DNA from: Sacculina carcini
Lineage: Eukaryota; Arthropoda; Thecostraca; Sacculinidae
Assembly (NCBI GenBank): GCA_916048095.2
Contig: OU696571.1
Coordinates: forward strand, 4,913,501-4,977,500
DNA length: 64,000 nt
Reading direction: 5' to 3'
Of this stretch, positions 1 to 10,304 are shown piece after piece (position 1 is the stretch's first letter; the number at the start of each line of letters is the position of its first letter). The notes under the pieces are model-generated. The model worked only from the letters and a program-made list of their open reading frames with translations, searched no databases and had not been told where the DNA came from. Both the position numbers and the translations under genes were made by a program.

Positions 1-2
1 CT

Positions 3-347
3 CCAGCACACAGCAACATTGAGGATATATTTGGACAGCAGGATTATGAGCAGCTACTCAGAATGGCTCCATATTCATACCTGTTGAATCCAATTGAGGT
101 GCTGTGGAGCTGTCTGAAGAGTCACATCAAAAGAAGGCTGAGAGAAGAAATACCTCGATTGTCGAGCCTCACTGCTAGAGAAAACGCTACCCTCTCAAGG
201 GCCGAGCAGAGGATGCAGCTGCTGGAAAATATAGCGCTGGATTGCATCAGCCAAATTGACCAGACGCAGCTGCACGGTTTCAGCAACAGGGTGGAGCGGT
301 ATTTCTCAGCAGCAATAAAACAAGAGGATCTCGTGGAGATATCTTGA
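3..347 (+). CDS. Tc1/IS630-type transposase, C-terminal part (cut by window start)
   Basis: The open frame enters from the left edge and ends at a stop at 345-347. It encodes the end of a DDE transposase. The first residues match the segment after the second catalytic aspartate in the copy at 1797-2770 (PAHSNIEDIF), followed by the third-acid block (LLNPIEVLWS) and a basic stretch (SHIKRRLREE). The remaining ~65 residues form a polar, probably helical tail ending LVEIS. The second copy in this window lacks this tail, so this fragment shows the natural C-terminus. It would catalyse cut-and-paste transposition in the nucleus. The visible part has no frameshift, but upstream integrity cannot be judged. 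Family assignment is by motif order only. Confidence 0.75.
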   Translation, partial: PAHSNIEDIFGQQDYEQLLRMAPYSYLLNPIEVLWSCLKSHIKRRLREEIPRLSSLTARENATLSRAEQRMQLLENIALDCISQIDQTQLHGFSNRVERYFSAAIKQEDLVEIS

Positions 348-900
348 AAACATCATACTGTCTTGTGTTCATTGTTATGCTTTGTCTCTTGTCTTGACCG
401 TTTGTTATATAAATTGGCATCAAAATTGATTCATTCACATCAAATCTTGCTCATCCGATTATTTCGCAAAATAGAATGTACCAAAGCAAATACGTTTTCA
501 GAACAAACCAAAAGCGCATACACCTCGCTAATATGAACTCATATCATGTGCAGCTTCCTATCACGCACACACGCACGCGCAAAACGAAAACTGACAGGCA
601 AGCGTAGTTTGAATTTGAAATATGTTGCGCAGGTGAACTGCGAGTGCGGTAATAAAACTATCGTAACAGCACCTCCTGCTGTAGACTACAGCACCTGCAG
701 TACCTGCTGCTGCAACGATACAGTTTGATGCACGCACCACAAGCAGTCACCTCACAGACTGATTCACAAGCACACACATGCACAATGTGCATATATATTT
801 GAACTTTTTGATACATATGATGTAAGAAAATATAACAAAAATGATAGCTATAACAGTGAAGCGTTTCGGGCTGCCTCTTCTTCAGTGACAGTTGGATCAG

Positions 901-902
<2 letters not shown>
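348..902. other. Non-coding stretch, no gene seen
   Basis: This AT-rich sequence follows the transposase stop. A 60-codon open frame here has low-complexity composition and no recognisable domain. The terminal inverted repeat of the transposon at 1-347 should lie in the first part, but it cannot be identified without the left end. Confidence 0.4.
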
Positions 903-904
<2 letters not shown>

Positions 905-944
<40 letters not shown>

Positions 945-953
945 ATATATATA
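905..953. repeat. (TA)n microsatellite
   Basis: About 48 bases of TA dinucleotides with one TC interruption, directly before the GTCT-rich head of the repeat at 955-1797. The same TA-then-CTGTGTGTCTG order recurs at 38745 and, inverted, at 43072 and 46340. The microsatellite is therefore part of the repeat family. Confidence 0.9.
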
Positions 954-954
954 A

Positions 955-969
955 AACAGGTCCTCTGTG

Positions 970-1001
<32 letters not shown>

Positions 1002-1797
1002 CCACCCTCCTTGGTCCATTTTCTGCAAGCTGCTATTCGGTAACCATTTGACCTACACGCTAACAATTCATACCATCACGTTGAAAATTTTCTTGTCTAC
1101 ACTTTTGGCTAAATTTAAAATTTTAAAATCAAAACAAAAAAGTTATAGCGGTGAAAAGACAAAATGAACCCCGCAGAAATATGCGAAAACTCATGTCATG
1201 CGAAAATCAGTGCGAAAATTGATATGCGAAAATGCGAAAATTGCGAAAATTGCGAAAATTATATGCGAAAATTTATGCGAAAATTTTGGTCATTGCGAAA
1301 ATAGGTTATATATGCGATATGCGAAATATATATGCAAAAATGCGAAAATTTTGCGAAAATTTATATGCGAAAATTTGGTCATTATGCGAAAATTGCGAAT
1401 GTTTTGGTATATGCGTAGATGTGCGAAAATATTAGCGAAAATTTATATGCGAAAATTTTGGTCATTGTTCCACCATCTACTTCTCATAAACCAGCAATGG
1501 TACAGCTATACAGATTATACCACTGTGTAGAGAATATTCTGTTCTACTCGGTAGGTTCTAATCTATATCCAAATATTAAATATAAAAGATGTAAAAATGA
1601 CAAAATTTCAGTCTACATTCAAAAATATTTTTAAGCTCGACGCGTCCGATTCTCTATATTTTTTTCTCTATTTCTCTACAACTAACTATGACACATCTAA
1701 ACCAATTATATCATCATACTGGAAATTTTGTCATCAACAAAACAGTAGAAATTTTAATTTTCCAAAGTGTATTGAGAAAAAGTTGCGGCGGTGTGAA
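955..1797 (+). repeat. Dispersed repeat with microsatellite head (family A)
   Basis: It begins with tcctctgtgtgtctg, then ccctccttggtccat, then a ~700-bp body. The same body appears at 38745-39785 (plus) and at 41990-43072 and around 46140-46345 (minus). It contains no coding sequence. It ends at about 1797, where it joins the transposase pseudogene on its right. At that point the transposase lacks its C-terminus, so one element inserted into or replaced part of the other. The class is unknown. A microsatellite at a defined internal position is seen in some Helitron-like families, but that is only an analogy. Confidence 0.7.
1170..1470 (+). repeat. Expanded tgcgaaaat tandem motif inside repeat family A
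   Basis: About 25-30 degenerate copies of tgcgaaaat, some preceded by 'ata' or followed by 'tttggtcatt'. The sister copies at 38965 and 42790 have a single such motif (aaatgcgaaaattttggtcaat). The array is thus a local expansion in this copy. It creates three overlapping open frames rich in MRK/ENL/CENL words, which are artefacts of the repeat. Confidence 0.8.
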
Positions 1798-2660
1798 TCG
1801 AGGTATTTCTTCTCTCAGCCTTCTTTTGATGTGACTCTTCAGACAGCTCCACAGCACCTCAATTGGATTCAACAGGTATGAATATGGAGCCATTCTGAGA
1901 AGCTGCTCATAATCCTGCTGTCCAAATATATCCTCAATGTTGCTGTGTGCTGGAGCATTGTCTATGCTGACGGTGGGCTGGTGAACCTCGGCTTGGCGAC
2001 ATTCGTCTATGAGACAACGAAACCATTCCGCACAGTTTGGTTTATTGGATGAGCCTCTTTGCGTGGATATCAATACGAGTCTGGAACTCGTCATTGCACT
2101 GATTATGTGCAAGTTTGCTCCTTTGCTAGATGGCTGCACTACAGACGCCTTTGTTCCCACTTTCGATCTTCCTTGGTTCCGCCTACAATACAGGTTGAAG
2201 TTGGTCTCATCGACCCATACGGGAGTGCACCTTCGGACCGGATGTGAAAAAGTTACACTATATATGTCGCCCTCTTCCTTTTGTTCACTTCGCTGTTCAT
2301 CGAGCTGACGACAGGTCGTACTGTTTTCAGAGAAAACATTTCTCCATCCAGCCAATTTTTGATGGTGCTTATGCACACCTGACAGACGTGCATATCATTG
2401 ATCTTAATTTGTAATTCTGCCAATGTGATTGAAGGCGATTTCTCCACTTCGGTGATGAGAGTGTGTATCATTTCAGGAGTTTATTTGCGTAGTTACCTCC
2501 CCGACGTTTCGGTAAGTCCTGATTCTTCCTCAACCAATGATACACAGTTTTGATTTTCACTCCTAAAGTATTGCCAACATTTTTCCAATCATTCTCATTG
2601 TGGTATGCTTCCATAATTCTTTTTCTATCATTTTTACTGATTTTATTATACTCCATTATT
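1797..2660 (-). pseudogene. Tc1/IS630-type DDE transposase, frameshifted and C-terminally truncated
   Basis: Minus-strand homologue of the fragment at 1-347. Reading from 2660 there is a helix-turn-helix region (residues EYNKISKNDRKRIMEAYHNE), a second HTH-like block (CISTIKNWLDGEMFSLK), then the catalytic core with WVDETNFN (first D), SIDNAPAHS (second D) and LLNPIEVLWS (third acid). The coding sequence lies in three frames: one shift near 2470 and another near 2255. It stops at REEIPRF, where sequence of repeat family A begins, so about 65 C-terminal residues are missing. It is a dead copy. The protein would act on its own terminal repeats in the nucleus. Confidence 0.8.
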
Positions 2661-2770
2661 ACTTTTGCACTATTAACACCAGCGAACTGATATGTTGTAT
2701 TAAGTACTATTGTCAAATATAACATGGCGTGCCAGAGAAAATTTCTGCTCAATCGACATATAGTTGCCAA

Positions 2771-3189
2771 ATCTTCTTATTTTCAATATAAATACGCTTG
2801 TTTTCGATGTTTTTTATATATATTGTAGGCGCCATGCATTCGCTTTAATTGTGAATGTAGATTATTTGCTGATTCTGCCGCAACTTTTTGTTTCACATGT
2901 GCATGTTACGAAATGTAAATGCTTAAAATTGATGGCAAATGTTGTAGCATGTATTTTCCGAGTAATGTCTGCGATAAACATGTGTAATGTATTGTATCAT
3001 GTTTTAGGAGAACACACTGTATTGCGAACATAGTCTTGTCTTGTGCTAGTGCTAATATTTTGTGCATAATGGTCCATTTGTATCATTGGTGGTTAGCGCT
3101 TATTCGTTTTATGTGCATCAACCTACATGTGTATAACCTATATATGTACTGTAATGTATTTTGTGTATATATATGTATATATATATATA

Positions 3190-3242
<53 letters not shown>

Positions 3243-3350
3243 GTTTGTGTGTGTGCGTGTGTAATTGTATATATTAGTATGTATCCTTCTGTTCGATGTA
3301 CGTGTTGCGCTCGTCGATACCCCATTGAGTTTAGCCGTACGAGTGCAGAA
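2771..3350. other. Non-coding, with a (TA)n microsatellite at about 3165-3237
   Basis: AT-rich sequence with no supported gene. A long TA tract followed by a short GT tract occupies 3165-3260. Open frames across it read as YIYIYI and are not genes. Confidence 0.7.
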
Positions 3351-3355
3351 CGCTA

Positions 3356-3681
3356 CAGGGGGTCCTCGACTTACGACGGAGATCCGTTCCTACGTCTCCG
3401 TTGCTACGTCTCCGTCGTAAGTCGAATTTTGACGTAAGTCGGGACACATTAAATGTATATACGTAAGCCGTAATGACACCTCTAGTAATGCGAAACACGT
3501 GTTTTTCCAAACAATTGTATTGTACTACTATCTCTGACGGGAATTCCACATCAACTCACAGTTCAGAGAGCAAAATTGCGTCGCACTTACGACTCAATCG
3601 ACGTAACTCGAGCAGATGATTTCTAGCGTCGTATCCGCGAAACGTCGCAAGTCGAGACCGTCGTAAACCGAGGACTCCCTG
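3356..3681. mobile_element. MITE, pogo/Tigger-like (Tc1/mariner superfamily)
   Basis: 326-bp element flanked by TA on both sides (3354-3355 and 3682-3683). Its ends are inverted: left CAGGGGGTCCTCGACTTACG, right the complement of CAGGGAGTCCTCGGTTTACG. The interior keeps 'acgacg/cgtcgt' words and holds no ORF. A TA target duplication with CAGGG(G/A)GTCCTCG termini is typical of pogo/Tigger-derived MITEs in animals. It would depend on a transposase encoded elsewhere. Confidence 0.8.
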
Positions 3682-3683
3682 TA

Positions 3684-4167
3684 TTCGATATCGCTCGTGC
3701 AGACTGGTCATTCAGCAGCGAGTCTCTTCACGCATCGCTTCTGCTCCCGTGCTGCACTAATCGCACGGTGTTTTGTCAACGCTACATCTTGTTGTTTGAC
3801 AACCTAGACTGTGCTGCAAATATACACTGAACCCGTGCCACATTTTCTGTGCTTGCGCTATTTCAAGTCAGTTCCTGACGCATTGTTGCTGGTTGCTATG
3901 GCTACCAACAATATAAAAAATCATTGCTTGAATTAAAGTTTAATTTTTTCACTTATGTTGAACACGTATCCAATCAGATTTCATTTGGATCAAATCAGAT
4001 TTCTTTTGGATCAAATCAGATTGCAAATGGTATAGAAAGCAGGGTGCTCCATTTCCCTGTTTCGTCCTGGATTTATACTTAGGTTATATATTTATAAAAT
4101 ATATACAATAATCTCTAAATAGCACTCACTTCCATTTGAAAAAGTCTGCACTCGTTACTGTTTTCAG
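3684..4167. other. Non-coding; 3' splice site of the cuticle exon at its end
   Basis: No gene seen. It includes a short direct triplication of 'ggatcaaatcagattt' near 3975-4025. It ends in a pyrimidine-rich tract (actgttttcag) that forms the acceptor of the next exon. Confidence 0.5.
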
Positions 4168-4318
4168 ATACTTTGCCAACTTCACGGAGCACCTTAGCAG
4201 CGGAGATTTTGACTTTGGCTATGCAGTCAGAGACAACAGCACAGGCACCGACTTTGCCGTGCACGAAACGGAACACGGAGGCGCCTATAGGACACTGCTT
4301 CCCGACGGCAGATATCAG
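4168..4318 (+). CDS. Cuticle protein, chitin-binding RR (Rebers-Riddiford) exon
   Basis: Internal exon between acceptor ttttcag (ends 4167) and donor CAG|gtgcgc (4319). It encodes about 50 residues with the hallmark spacing of chitin_bind_4 domains: DFDFGYAVRDNSTG, then HETEHGGAYRTLLPDGRYQ. Family members are structural exoskeleton proteins, secreted by epidermis, that bind chitin through this beta-sheet domain. The usual continuation (VVTYVAD...GY) would lie in the next exon, because the break after PDGRxQ is in phase 0. I did not find that exon, nor the signal-peptide exon, within a few kilobases. The frame is open and the splice sites are good. The gene may be intact with long introns, or this may be an isolated exon. 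Confidence 0.75.
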
Positions 4319-5160
4319 GTGCGCGAGATATTTGCGTGTATCATTTTCGCTCAATCATTGGGATTCATCGACTGTCGCTGGTATCAGATTGCGGAATTTT
4401 GACCTTTTCACTACTCCTCAGTTACCAGTACACATTAGCGGTATATTGACCTGTTCAGCTTTCGCCTGGCTTGTCTACAAACGTCGATTGAGTGAGACAC
4501 CGGTTTATAGGTAAATGCAGTTTTCTATAGTACAGATAAGATTTATTTAGGTGGTATCCATAGCTCGCACAGTGCCGGTAGCTGCCTCAGTTTATTTCCT
4601 TAGGCTGAACGTCAACAGTGAGGCCCTCAATCAAGATCTGTTCTAACATTACTGCTATGCAAATATGAACTGGTTGCGGAAGGCAGTTTTATCGGTTTTT
4701 AAAATGAATCATTTGGCCATCTACCATTAAATCCACCTTTTGTGAGCGCAGTGTCAATAGAAGGGGCTTTTTCAAGGCGTAATAAGCGCAGCACGCTCGA
4801 ACATGCAAAAACACAATATTTAATTTGTGATTGCAACGTTTTCTGTTTTTCACCGCTATTTGTGCACACTTCTAATGGGTTATCGCTTATCACTTCTCAT
4901 ATATCAATAGCTCTTGTTTCTCTGCATCTCAACACTTTGCCTCTATTCGTTGGAGCCGGCTCTGGTACCGGGTCCACACGGTTCCGATTCCGCACGGTTC
5001 CAATTCTCGGACCCCTGTCCACACGGATCCGAGTCCGCACGGTTCCGATTCTCGGACCCGGGTCCACACTGATCTTAGTATCAGGACCGGCAGGAAAAGT
5101 ATGCACACTGCGCACACTACAAAACACTACGCTGCGTCGGTTTAATGCTGTTAATTATAT
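4319..5160. other. Putative intron/intergenic, with a short GC-rich minisatellite at about 4955-5075
   Basis: No exon recognised. Around 4955-5075 a ~50-bp unit (cggttccgattc...tcggacccgggtccac) repeats about twice with variation. Overlapping open frames on both strands come from this repeat and are not supported. Confidence 0.5.
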
Positions 5161-5714
5161 TATAATCCAATTCGGACCTTCGGGCCGAATTGATGCTAAT
5201 AATCATCGTAAGTACTGATTGCAAATTGTCTAAATGTCTGTTTGTACCCTATCTCTTCCTAAACTACTGGACCGATTTTGATGAAACTTGGTCCCTAGGG
5301 GTAAAATGGATGCAAGAATGTCATAGGTTAGGTTTTTTTATCCTCTGAGGTCATTTTCAAGGTTATTGAGGTCATTTGTGTCTGTTTACCCTATCTCCTA
5401 AGCCACTGGACCGATTTTGATGAAACTTGATCCCTAGGGGTAAAATGGATGCAAGAAGGCCATAGGCTAGATTTTGTTGACCTCCGAGGTCATTTTCAAG
5501 GTCATTGAGGTTATTTGTGTCTGTTTGAGGACTTTTTTTGTTTGTTTGTCAATGGTTTTTTCGTCGTTCCCGTTTTCCGCCAAACGCTGCCGCCGTCGAT
5601 TTTTGTTTTGTCGGCGGCAGCTCGCATCTCGCATTCACAACAATCTTCAAAAGAAATCTATGAAGAAGGGAAAACCAAAAGAAATTAAAAAGAGACAGTC
5701 ATCTCCCCCCGCCG

Positions 5715-5935
5715 GCCTCATCCCGCGGATTCGGCCTCATCCCGCGGATTTAGCCTCATCCCACGGATTCGGCCTCATCCCGATCCCGCGGATTCGCCCC
5801 TCATCCCGATCCCGCGGATTCGCCCCTCATCCCGATCCCGCGGATTCGCCCCTCATCCCGATCCCGCGGATTCGCCCCTCATCCCGCGGATTCGGCCTCA
5901 TCCCCGATGAGGCCGAATCCGCGGTATGAGGCTGA
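5715..5935 (+). repeat. Minisatellite of ccgcggattcg(g/c)cctcatccc units
   Basis: About ten copies of a 19-25-bp unit (cctcatcccgcggattcgg, some with an added cccgat). Copy B has only three units (6897-6958), so the array differs in length between the two elements. It yields a repetitive IPRIRPSS frame that should not be read as protein. Confidence 0.85.
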
Positions 5936-5948
5936 GGCGGGATCGGGG

Positions 5949-6092
5949 GTGTCCGCAGGCCACTACACCGCCGGCTGTTACTCCGAGGCAAGCGGGAAGT
6001 GGGTCAAGTTCGACGACGTGCACGTGTCCCCCATCAGCGAGTCAAGCGTTAGGACGAAGAATGGGTACCTCCTCCTCTACGTCAATAAATGA
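5949..6092 (+). pseudogene. Captured 3' exon of a ubiquitin-specific protease (USP), copy A
   Basis: The frame reads GHYTAGCYSEASGKW, VKFDDVHVSPIS, then TKNGYLLLYVNK and a stop. This is the C-terminal His box of USP cysteine proteases (consensus GHYTA...W..FDD..V......AY.LFY). It contributes the catalytic histidine and the Asp of FDD. Only this terminal exon is present. The catalytic Cys box, which would be hundreds of residues upstream, is absent, so the fragment cannot be an active deubiquitinase. The sequence 'tccgcag' directly before GGC CAC looks like a retained 3' splice site, suggesting capture of genomic DNA rather than a spliced transcript. Confidence 0.75.
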
Positions 6093-6344
6093 TCACTAAC
6101 TAGGGGTTGAGTTTGTGTCGGGTTGAGTTTGTGTGTGAGGTACTAGTCAATGGAAGCATTATAACTTATTGCTATGTGTATCTTCTGGTCCCAAATTATT
6201 TCATCATTTTGCTTCATCTTTACCCTCTTATGTAATCTGTCCTTAATGTGTAGTTGGTTTAGGATATCAAGGCCAAATTGGGGGTATGCAGCTTTGGATC
6301 TGGTTTGTGGCCAGACAAAGCTGCACGTCTACTAAATTATTATC

Positions 6345-7330
6345 CAATTCGACCCAAAGGGCCGAATTGATGGTAAAAATCATCGTAAGTACTGATTGCA
6401 AATTGTCTAAATGTCTGTTTGTACCCTATCTCCTCCTAAACCACTGGACCGATTTTGAAGAAACTTGGTCCCTAGGTGTAAAATGAATGCAAGAAGGTCA
6501 TAGGTTAGGTCTTGTTGACATCCGAATGTCATTTTTTAGGTCATTGAGGTCATTTGTGTCTGTTTACCCTATCTCCTCCCAAACCACTGGACCGATTTTG
6601 ATGAAACTTGGTCCCTAAGGGGTAAAATGGATGCGAGAAGGTCATAGGTTAGGTTTTGTTGACCTGCGAGGTCATTTTCAAGGCCATTGAGGTCACTTGT
6701 GTCTGTTTGAGGACTTTTTTTGTATGTTTGTCGATGGATTTTTCGTCGCAGCCGTTTTCCGCCAAACGCTGCCGCCGTCGATTTTTGTTTTGTCGGCGGC
6801 AGCTCGCATCTCGCATTCACAAAAATCTTAAAAAAAAAATTTCGAAGAAAGAAGAACCAAAAGAAATTAAAAAGAGACAGTCATCTCCCCCGCTGGCCTC
6901 ATCCCGCGGATTCGGCCTCATCCCGCGGATTCGGCCTCATCCCGCGGATTCAGCCTCATTACACCGCCGGCTGTTACTCCGAGGCAAGCGGGAAGTGGGT
7001 CAAGTTCGACGATGTGCACGTGTCCCCCATCAGCGAGTCAAGCGTGAGGACGAAGAATGCGTACCTCCTCTTCTACGTCAAGAAATGATCACTAACTAGG
7101 GGTTGAGTTTGTGTCGGATTGAGTTTGTGTGTGAGGTATTAGACAATAAAAACATTATAACTTATTGCTATGTGTATCTTCTGGTCCCAAATTATTTCAT
7201 CATTTTGCTTATTCTTTACCCTCCTATATAATCTGTCCATAATGTGTAGTTGGTTTAGGATATCAAGGCATAATTGGGGGTATGCAGCTTTGGATCTGGC
7301 TTGTGGCCAGACAAAGCTGCACGTCTACTT
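6345..7330 (+). mobile_element. Gene-capturing repeat element, copy B
   Basis: Second copy of the element at 5163-6338, in the same orientation and separated by only a few AT bases. It has the same left hairpin (caattcg / ccgaattg), both ccactggaccg modules, a shortened minisatellite, the protease fragment and the right-end hairpin (gcagctttg...caaagctgc). The two copies differ by small indels and substitutions, so they are not an assembly echo. The copy ends at about 7330, before a TTA/TTG microsatellite. Confidence 0.55.
6957..7088 (+). pseudogene. Captured USP 3' exon, copy B
   Basis: Encodes HYTAGCYSEASGKW, VKFDDVHVSPIS and TKNAYLLFYVKK followed by a stop. It is closer to the USP consensus (AYLLFY) than copy A (GYLLLY). 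The residues and splice acceptor before HYTA are lost here, because the minisatellite runs directly into CAT TAC. No upstream protease domain exists, so it is a fragment. Confidence 0.75.
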
Positions 7331-7334
7331 AATT

Positions 7335-7500
7335 CTTATTATTATTATTATTGTTATTATTATTCATATTATTGTTATTATTTTTGTTATTGTTATTATT
7401 TTTGTTATTGTCATTATATTTGTTATTGTTATTATTTTTGTTATTGTTATTATTTTTGTTATTGTTATTATTTTTGTTATTGTTATTATTATTATAATTA
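7335..7500. repeat. TTA/TTG-type microsatellite
   Basis: An ~165-bp array of ttattattg/ttattgttatttttg units. Open frames on both strands (YCYYF, IVIIF, NNNNK) are artefacts of it. Confidence 0.9.
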
Positions 7501-8184
7501 TCATTAATTATGATCATTGTTGTTAGAATTAATGCTAATATGAAATTGCGCGTAATGCAGTTTTTCACGTTTATTGTCATCGTAATTTTTAGTAAGCATG
7601 TTAAGTAAGCATGTGTGCGCAGAGGCATATTACACGAGGTGTAAAACTAAATTAAATACATATTATTTATTGCAATTATTTTGTTTAATATATTATTTTT
7701 AGCGTATGATATGTGCAGTAAATGATAGCAAGCAGCGGAAAAAAACTCGACCAAGTGCACTACACGCCGGAAATTTTATTAAATAACCGCATTTTCAGCT
7801 TATTTGAGCGAAAAAGTATCGCATGGATGTTGATACATTTTTGTAAGCCTGCGTGAAGCCTGCATCCCTTCCATGCTGATTTCAATTACGATTCAACAAT
7901 AATTTTTAAATCCAGGCTGCTAATTAAATTAATGACTTTAATAATTAGACTTTCGGGAAAGGGGTTATCATTTAATCCAATAAAATATATATTTTCAGTA
8001 TCAATATGAAAAAATGTATCTACCGCAACTCAGCACTAGTTAAGCTTTTGAAAAAATAAAAAATCCACCCATTCTAATGCACACAAACATACATGACCAA
8101 GACTGATCACGGCACATCGATCACATTTGACGTTTCAATGCAGACGAGACGGCACCGATCTATGGAACGATATGATATATCTTC
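7501..8184. other. Non-coding AT-rich stretch
   Basis: Nothing recognisable on either strand: no open frame with domain character, no clear inverted repeat. Confidence 0.5.
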
Positions 8185-8354
8185 ATGAAGCAAGGAATTG
8201 TGTACTGTGCACTTTTTTACATTTCTGATGCTTGTAAAAATATACCGACTTATAGACACATGGTTGGAGTCGAAAAAGGGCCAAAAAGGTTGAGTTCGGT
8301 TAATGTCATACTTTTTGCAGGTCCCGAGGGTATGACATTAAGCGGTTTCGGCTG
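8185..8354 (-). mobile_element. Truncated pogo/Tigger-like element (same family as 60093-60721)
   Basis: The right terminus reads tatgacattaagcggttt then cggctg and a flanking TA at 8355. It is the mirror of the left end of the element at 60093 (cagtcgaaaccgcttaatg). About 170 bp of the interior, including a tgtgtactgtgcactttt-like segment, matches that element in inverse orientation. The other terminus is missing. Confidence 0.65.
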
Positions 8355-8767
8355 TATTGCCAGTGTAGCCAGGCAGCAAATTTCGCGCTTGCAAACGAGA
8401 TTAATCTGGATTGCTATTTCACATTTCACATCTCGATGTGCCCCTGGGACAGCCAGCCAACCACTTTCACACCTACCAGACAATCACACCTAGGAATGAC
8501 GCCTGGTTGCTGACATAAATAGTCAGTGAATTATTGTTTGAATGTTGTAGTGATTGCATGCTGTTGTTTACGTTGTTATTGTGTTATCATATGATTTGTT
8601 TATTGTCTTATGATGGAGTCTGGTAACTTTAAAACTTACGTTATATAGGGAAGTTGTTGAGTTGTCTGAATAGAAGCGATCAGAAATTGGCTAGAGACAT
8701 GGAATCGACCAGAAAGAAATTTGTCAAATATGAAACAGCAATCCAGTTTAATCTCGTTTGCAAGCGC

Positions 8768-8770
<3 letters not shown>

Positions 8771-8853
<83 letters not shown>
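8771..8853. repeat. (TA)n microsatellite
   Basis: About 83 uninterrupted bases of TA. A ~45-bp segment just left of it (atgaaacagcaatccag...) is the inverse complement of 8383-8430, so the TA tract sits beside an inverted-repeat arm. Confidence 0.95.
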
Positions 8854-8856
<3 letters not shown>

Positions 8857-9090
8857 GGTATATGTGTGTGTGTGTGTTTGCTTAAATCCTTTCAGATCAT
8901 CACGTACTACATAGATCCAAATGGAATTTACAGAACAGCAATTCATTATCAGTCAGCAGAACACAAGCCATCGAGGTCATCGGACTCTCGCTCATACAGA
9001 TCTCGTCGCGATTCTGTCTGATTCTCCTTGCAAAACTGCTCATTGGTGGATTGCACACATACACATATAGTTTGTGTGCTGGTGTGTGAT

Positions 9091-9091
<1 letters not shown>

Positions 9092-9148
<57 letters not shown>
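9092..9148. repeat. (GT)n microsatellite
   Basis: About 28 GT units. Coding frames through it are spurious. Confidence 0.95.
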
Positions 9149-9309
9149 AGCGACCACTTGAAGGTGGAATACATGCCTGTGTTTGGCTATTCAGGCACTG
9201 CTAGGACTGAGCCAAGAACCATCTTTCTCGTACTGAGGTGCCTCAGCGTCAACCTCAACGGCTGTCCCAGATATGTTTATGGGATAGAGCGCCAATATAT
9301 CTTCCTACT

Positions 9310-10296
9310 GTGACTGATGCAACAGTTGAAACCTATATTTCGTGTATAAATACAAACACGCGATAGATAAAATATGTCTTTAGTGAGGAAACTGTAATTA
9401 AAGTTTATTTATTGTTCATATATTTTGGTTGAAATTCTAGGTCATATGGTGGGCGTGACCTCAATGGCACCTCTTCACCAGCTTATTGTCGTGGAGGGTT
9501 TAATATTGGTCACGAGAATACGAGAATGTGAATGACATCAAAGGAGAGTTCAATAATAAAAAAGTGTAAAACACAAAGGGAAAATAAGTTAATGAGTACA
9601 ATTATTTGAATTCGTATATAATAGTTTTTATATTTAAGGTTTTATTGTGCATTGTATCAATTTTGTGACGGAATTTGTTTCAACTAAACGAGTCGCCACA
9701 TTTACTGTTTTCAATTCTTAGCGCTTAAAACTTTCGATCACTGAATAAGCGTAGATTCACAGTATATTGAGATAGAAAGTAAGGAGAAAGAAAAAGACGT
9801 GGTTTTTATGAAAATGAAAAAGAATCAACCAAAAATGGAAACAAAATATGTGAAGAATAAAAAATAAGATACACGAGTATTTTTCCATAAGAGCTTTTAA
9901 TGAATCTTGACGACTTTCTTTGGGCGAATTATATAATCCAACAGCCCCTGTCCACCCAGCAGTAAATGTACCAGATAATTGTACCAGATATAAATCATAT
10001 GTTGTGCCGTGCATTCTGGGGAGGTGGCCCTCTCTAATACGTCTTCCGTGCTTGTGGCACCATAGCTTGAAAAGGGTTAACTCTGCGGTGGCAGCGAGCT
10101 GCACGAGACACACATATGTTCATAAGCTTTGGCTTCTTCCCGTGTAGAAGCTGTCACTCAGACCTCTTTAGCATGTATTGTTGTTGTCTTGCTTTATCGA
10201 TACACAAGTGTAATTCATGTTTGCTTGAGAATGCGGTAATGAAGCACACTGGAATAAGTACGAGTATAACTAGTGAGCTGTGTGTCATGGCGATGG
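9310..10296. other. Non-coding stretch, no gene seen
   Basis: AT-rich. Open frames at 9757-10147 on both strands lack domain or splice support. Confidence 0.5.
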
Positions 10297-10304
10297 CACG
10301 GTTA

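Larger units (their letters stand above)
5163..6338 (+). mobile_element. Gene-capturing repeat element, copy A (Helitron-like architecture, tentative)
   Basis: First of two head-to-tail copies. The left end has a small hairpin (ccaattcgg / ccgaattg). Then come two ~140-bp modules with 'ccactggaccgattttgatg', a lysine-rich pseudo-coding stretch, a minisatellite, and the protease fragment at 5949-6092 with its 3' flank. It closes with a hairpin (gcagctttg / caaagctgc, inner ctgg/ccag) followed by acgtcta. A 3'-subterminal hairpin a few bases from the end, no long inverted repeats, no obvious target duplication and captured host exon sequence together resemble nonautonomous Helitron-type elements. 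No Rep/helicase is present, so the class is an inference. Confidence 0.55.

Noticed and set aside
546-728. 60-codon frame with several cysteines
   Set aside because: No known domain, poor start context and low-complexity CCC run; no splice or homology evidence.
1198-1634. Three overlapping frames with repeated MRK/ENLCEN words
   Set aside because: Produced by the tandem tgcgaaaat array in a non-coding repeat; sister copies lack the frame.
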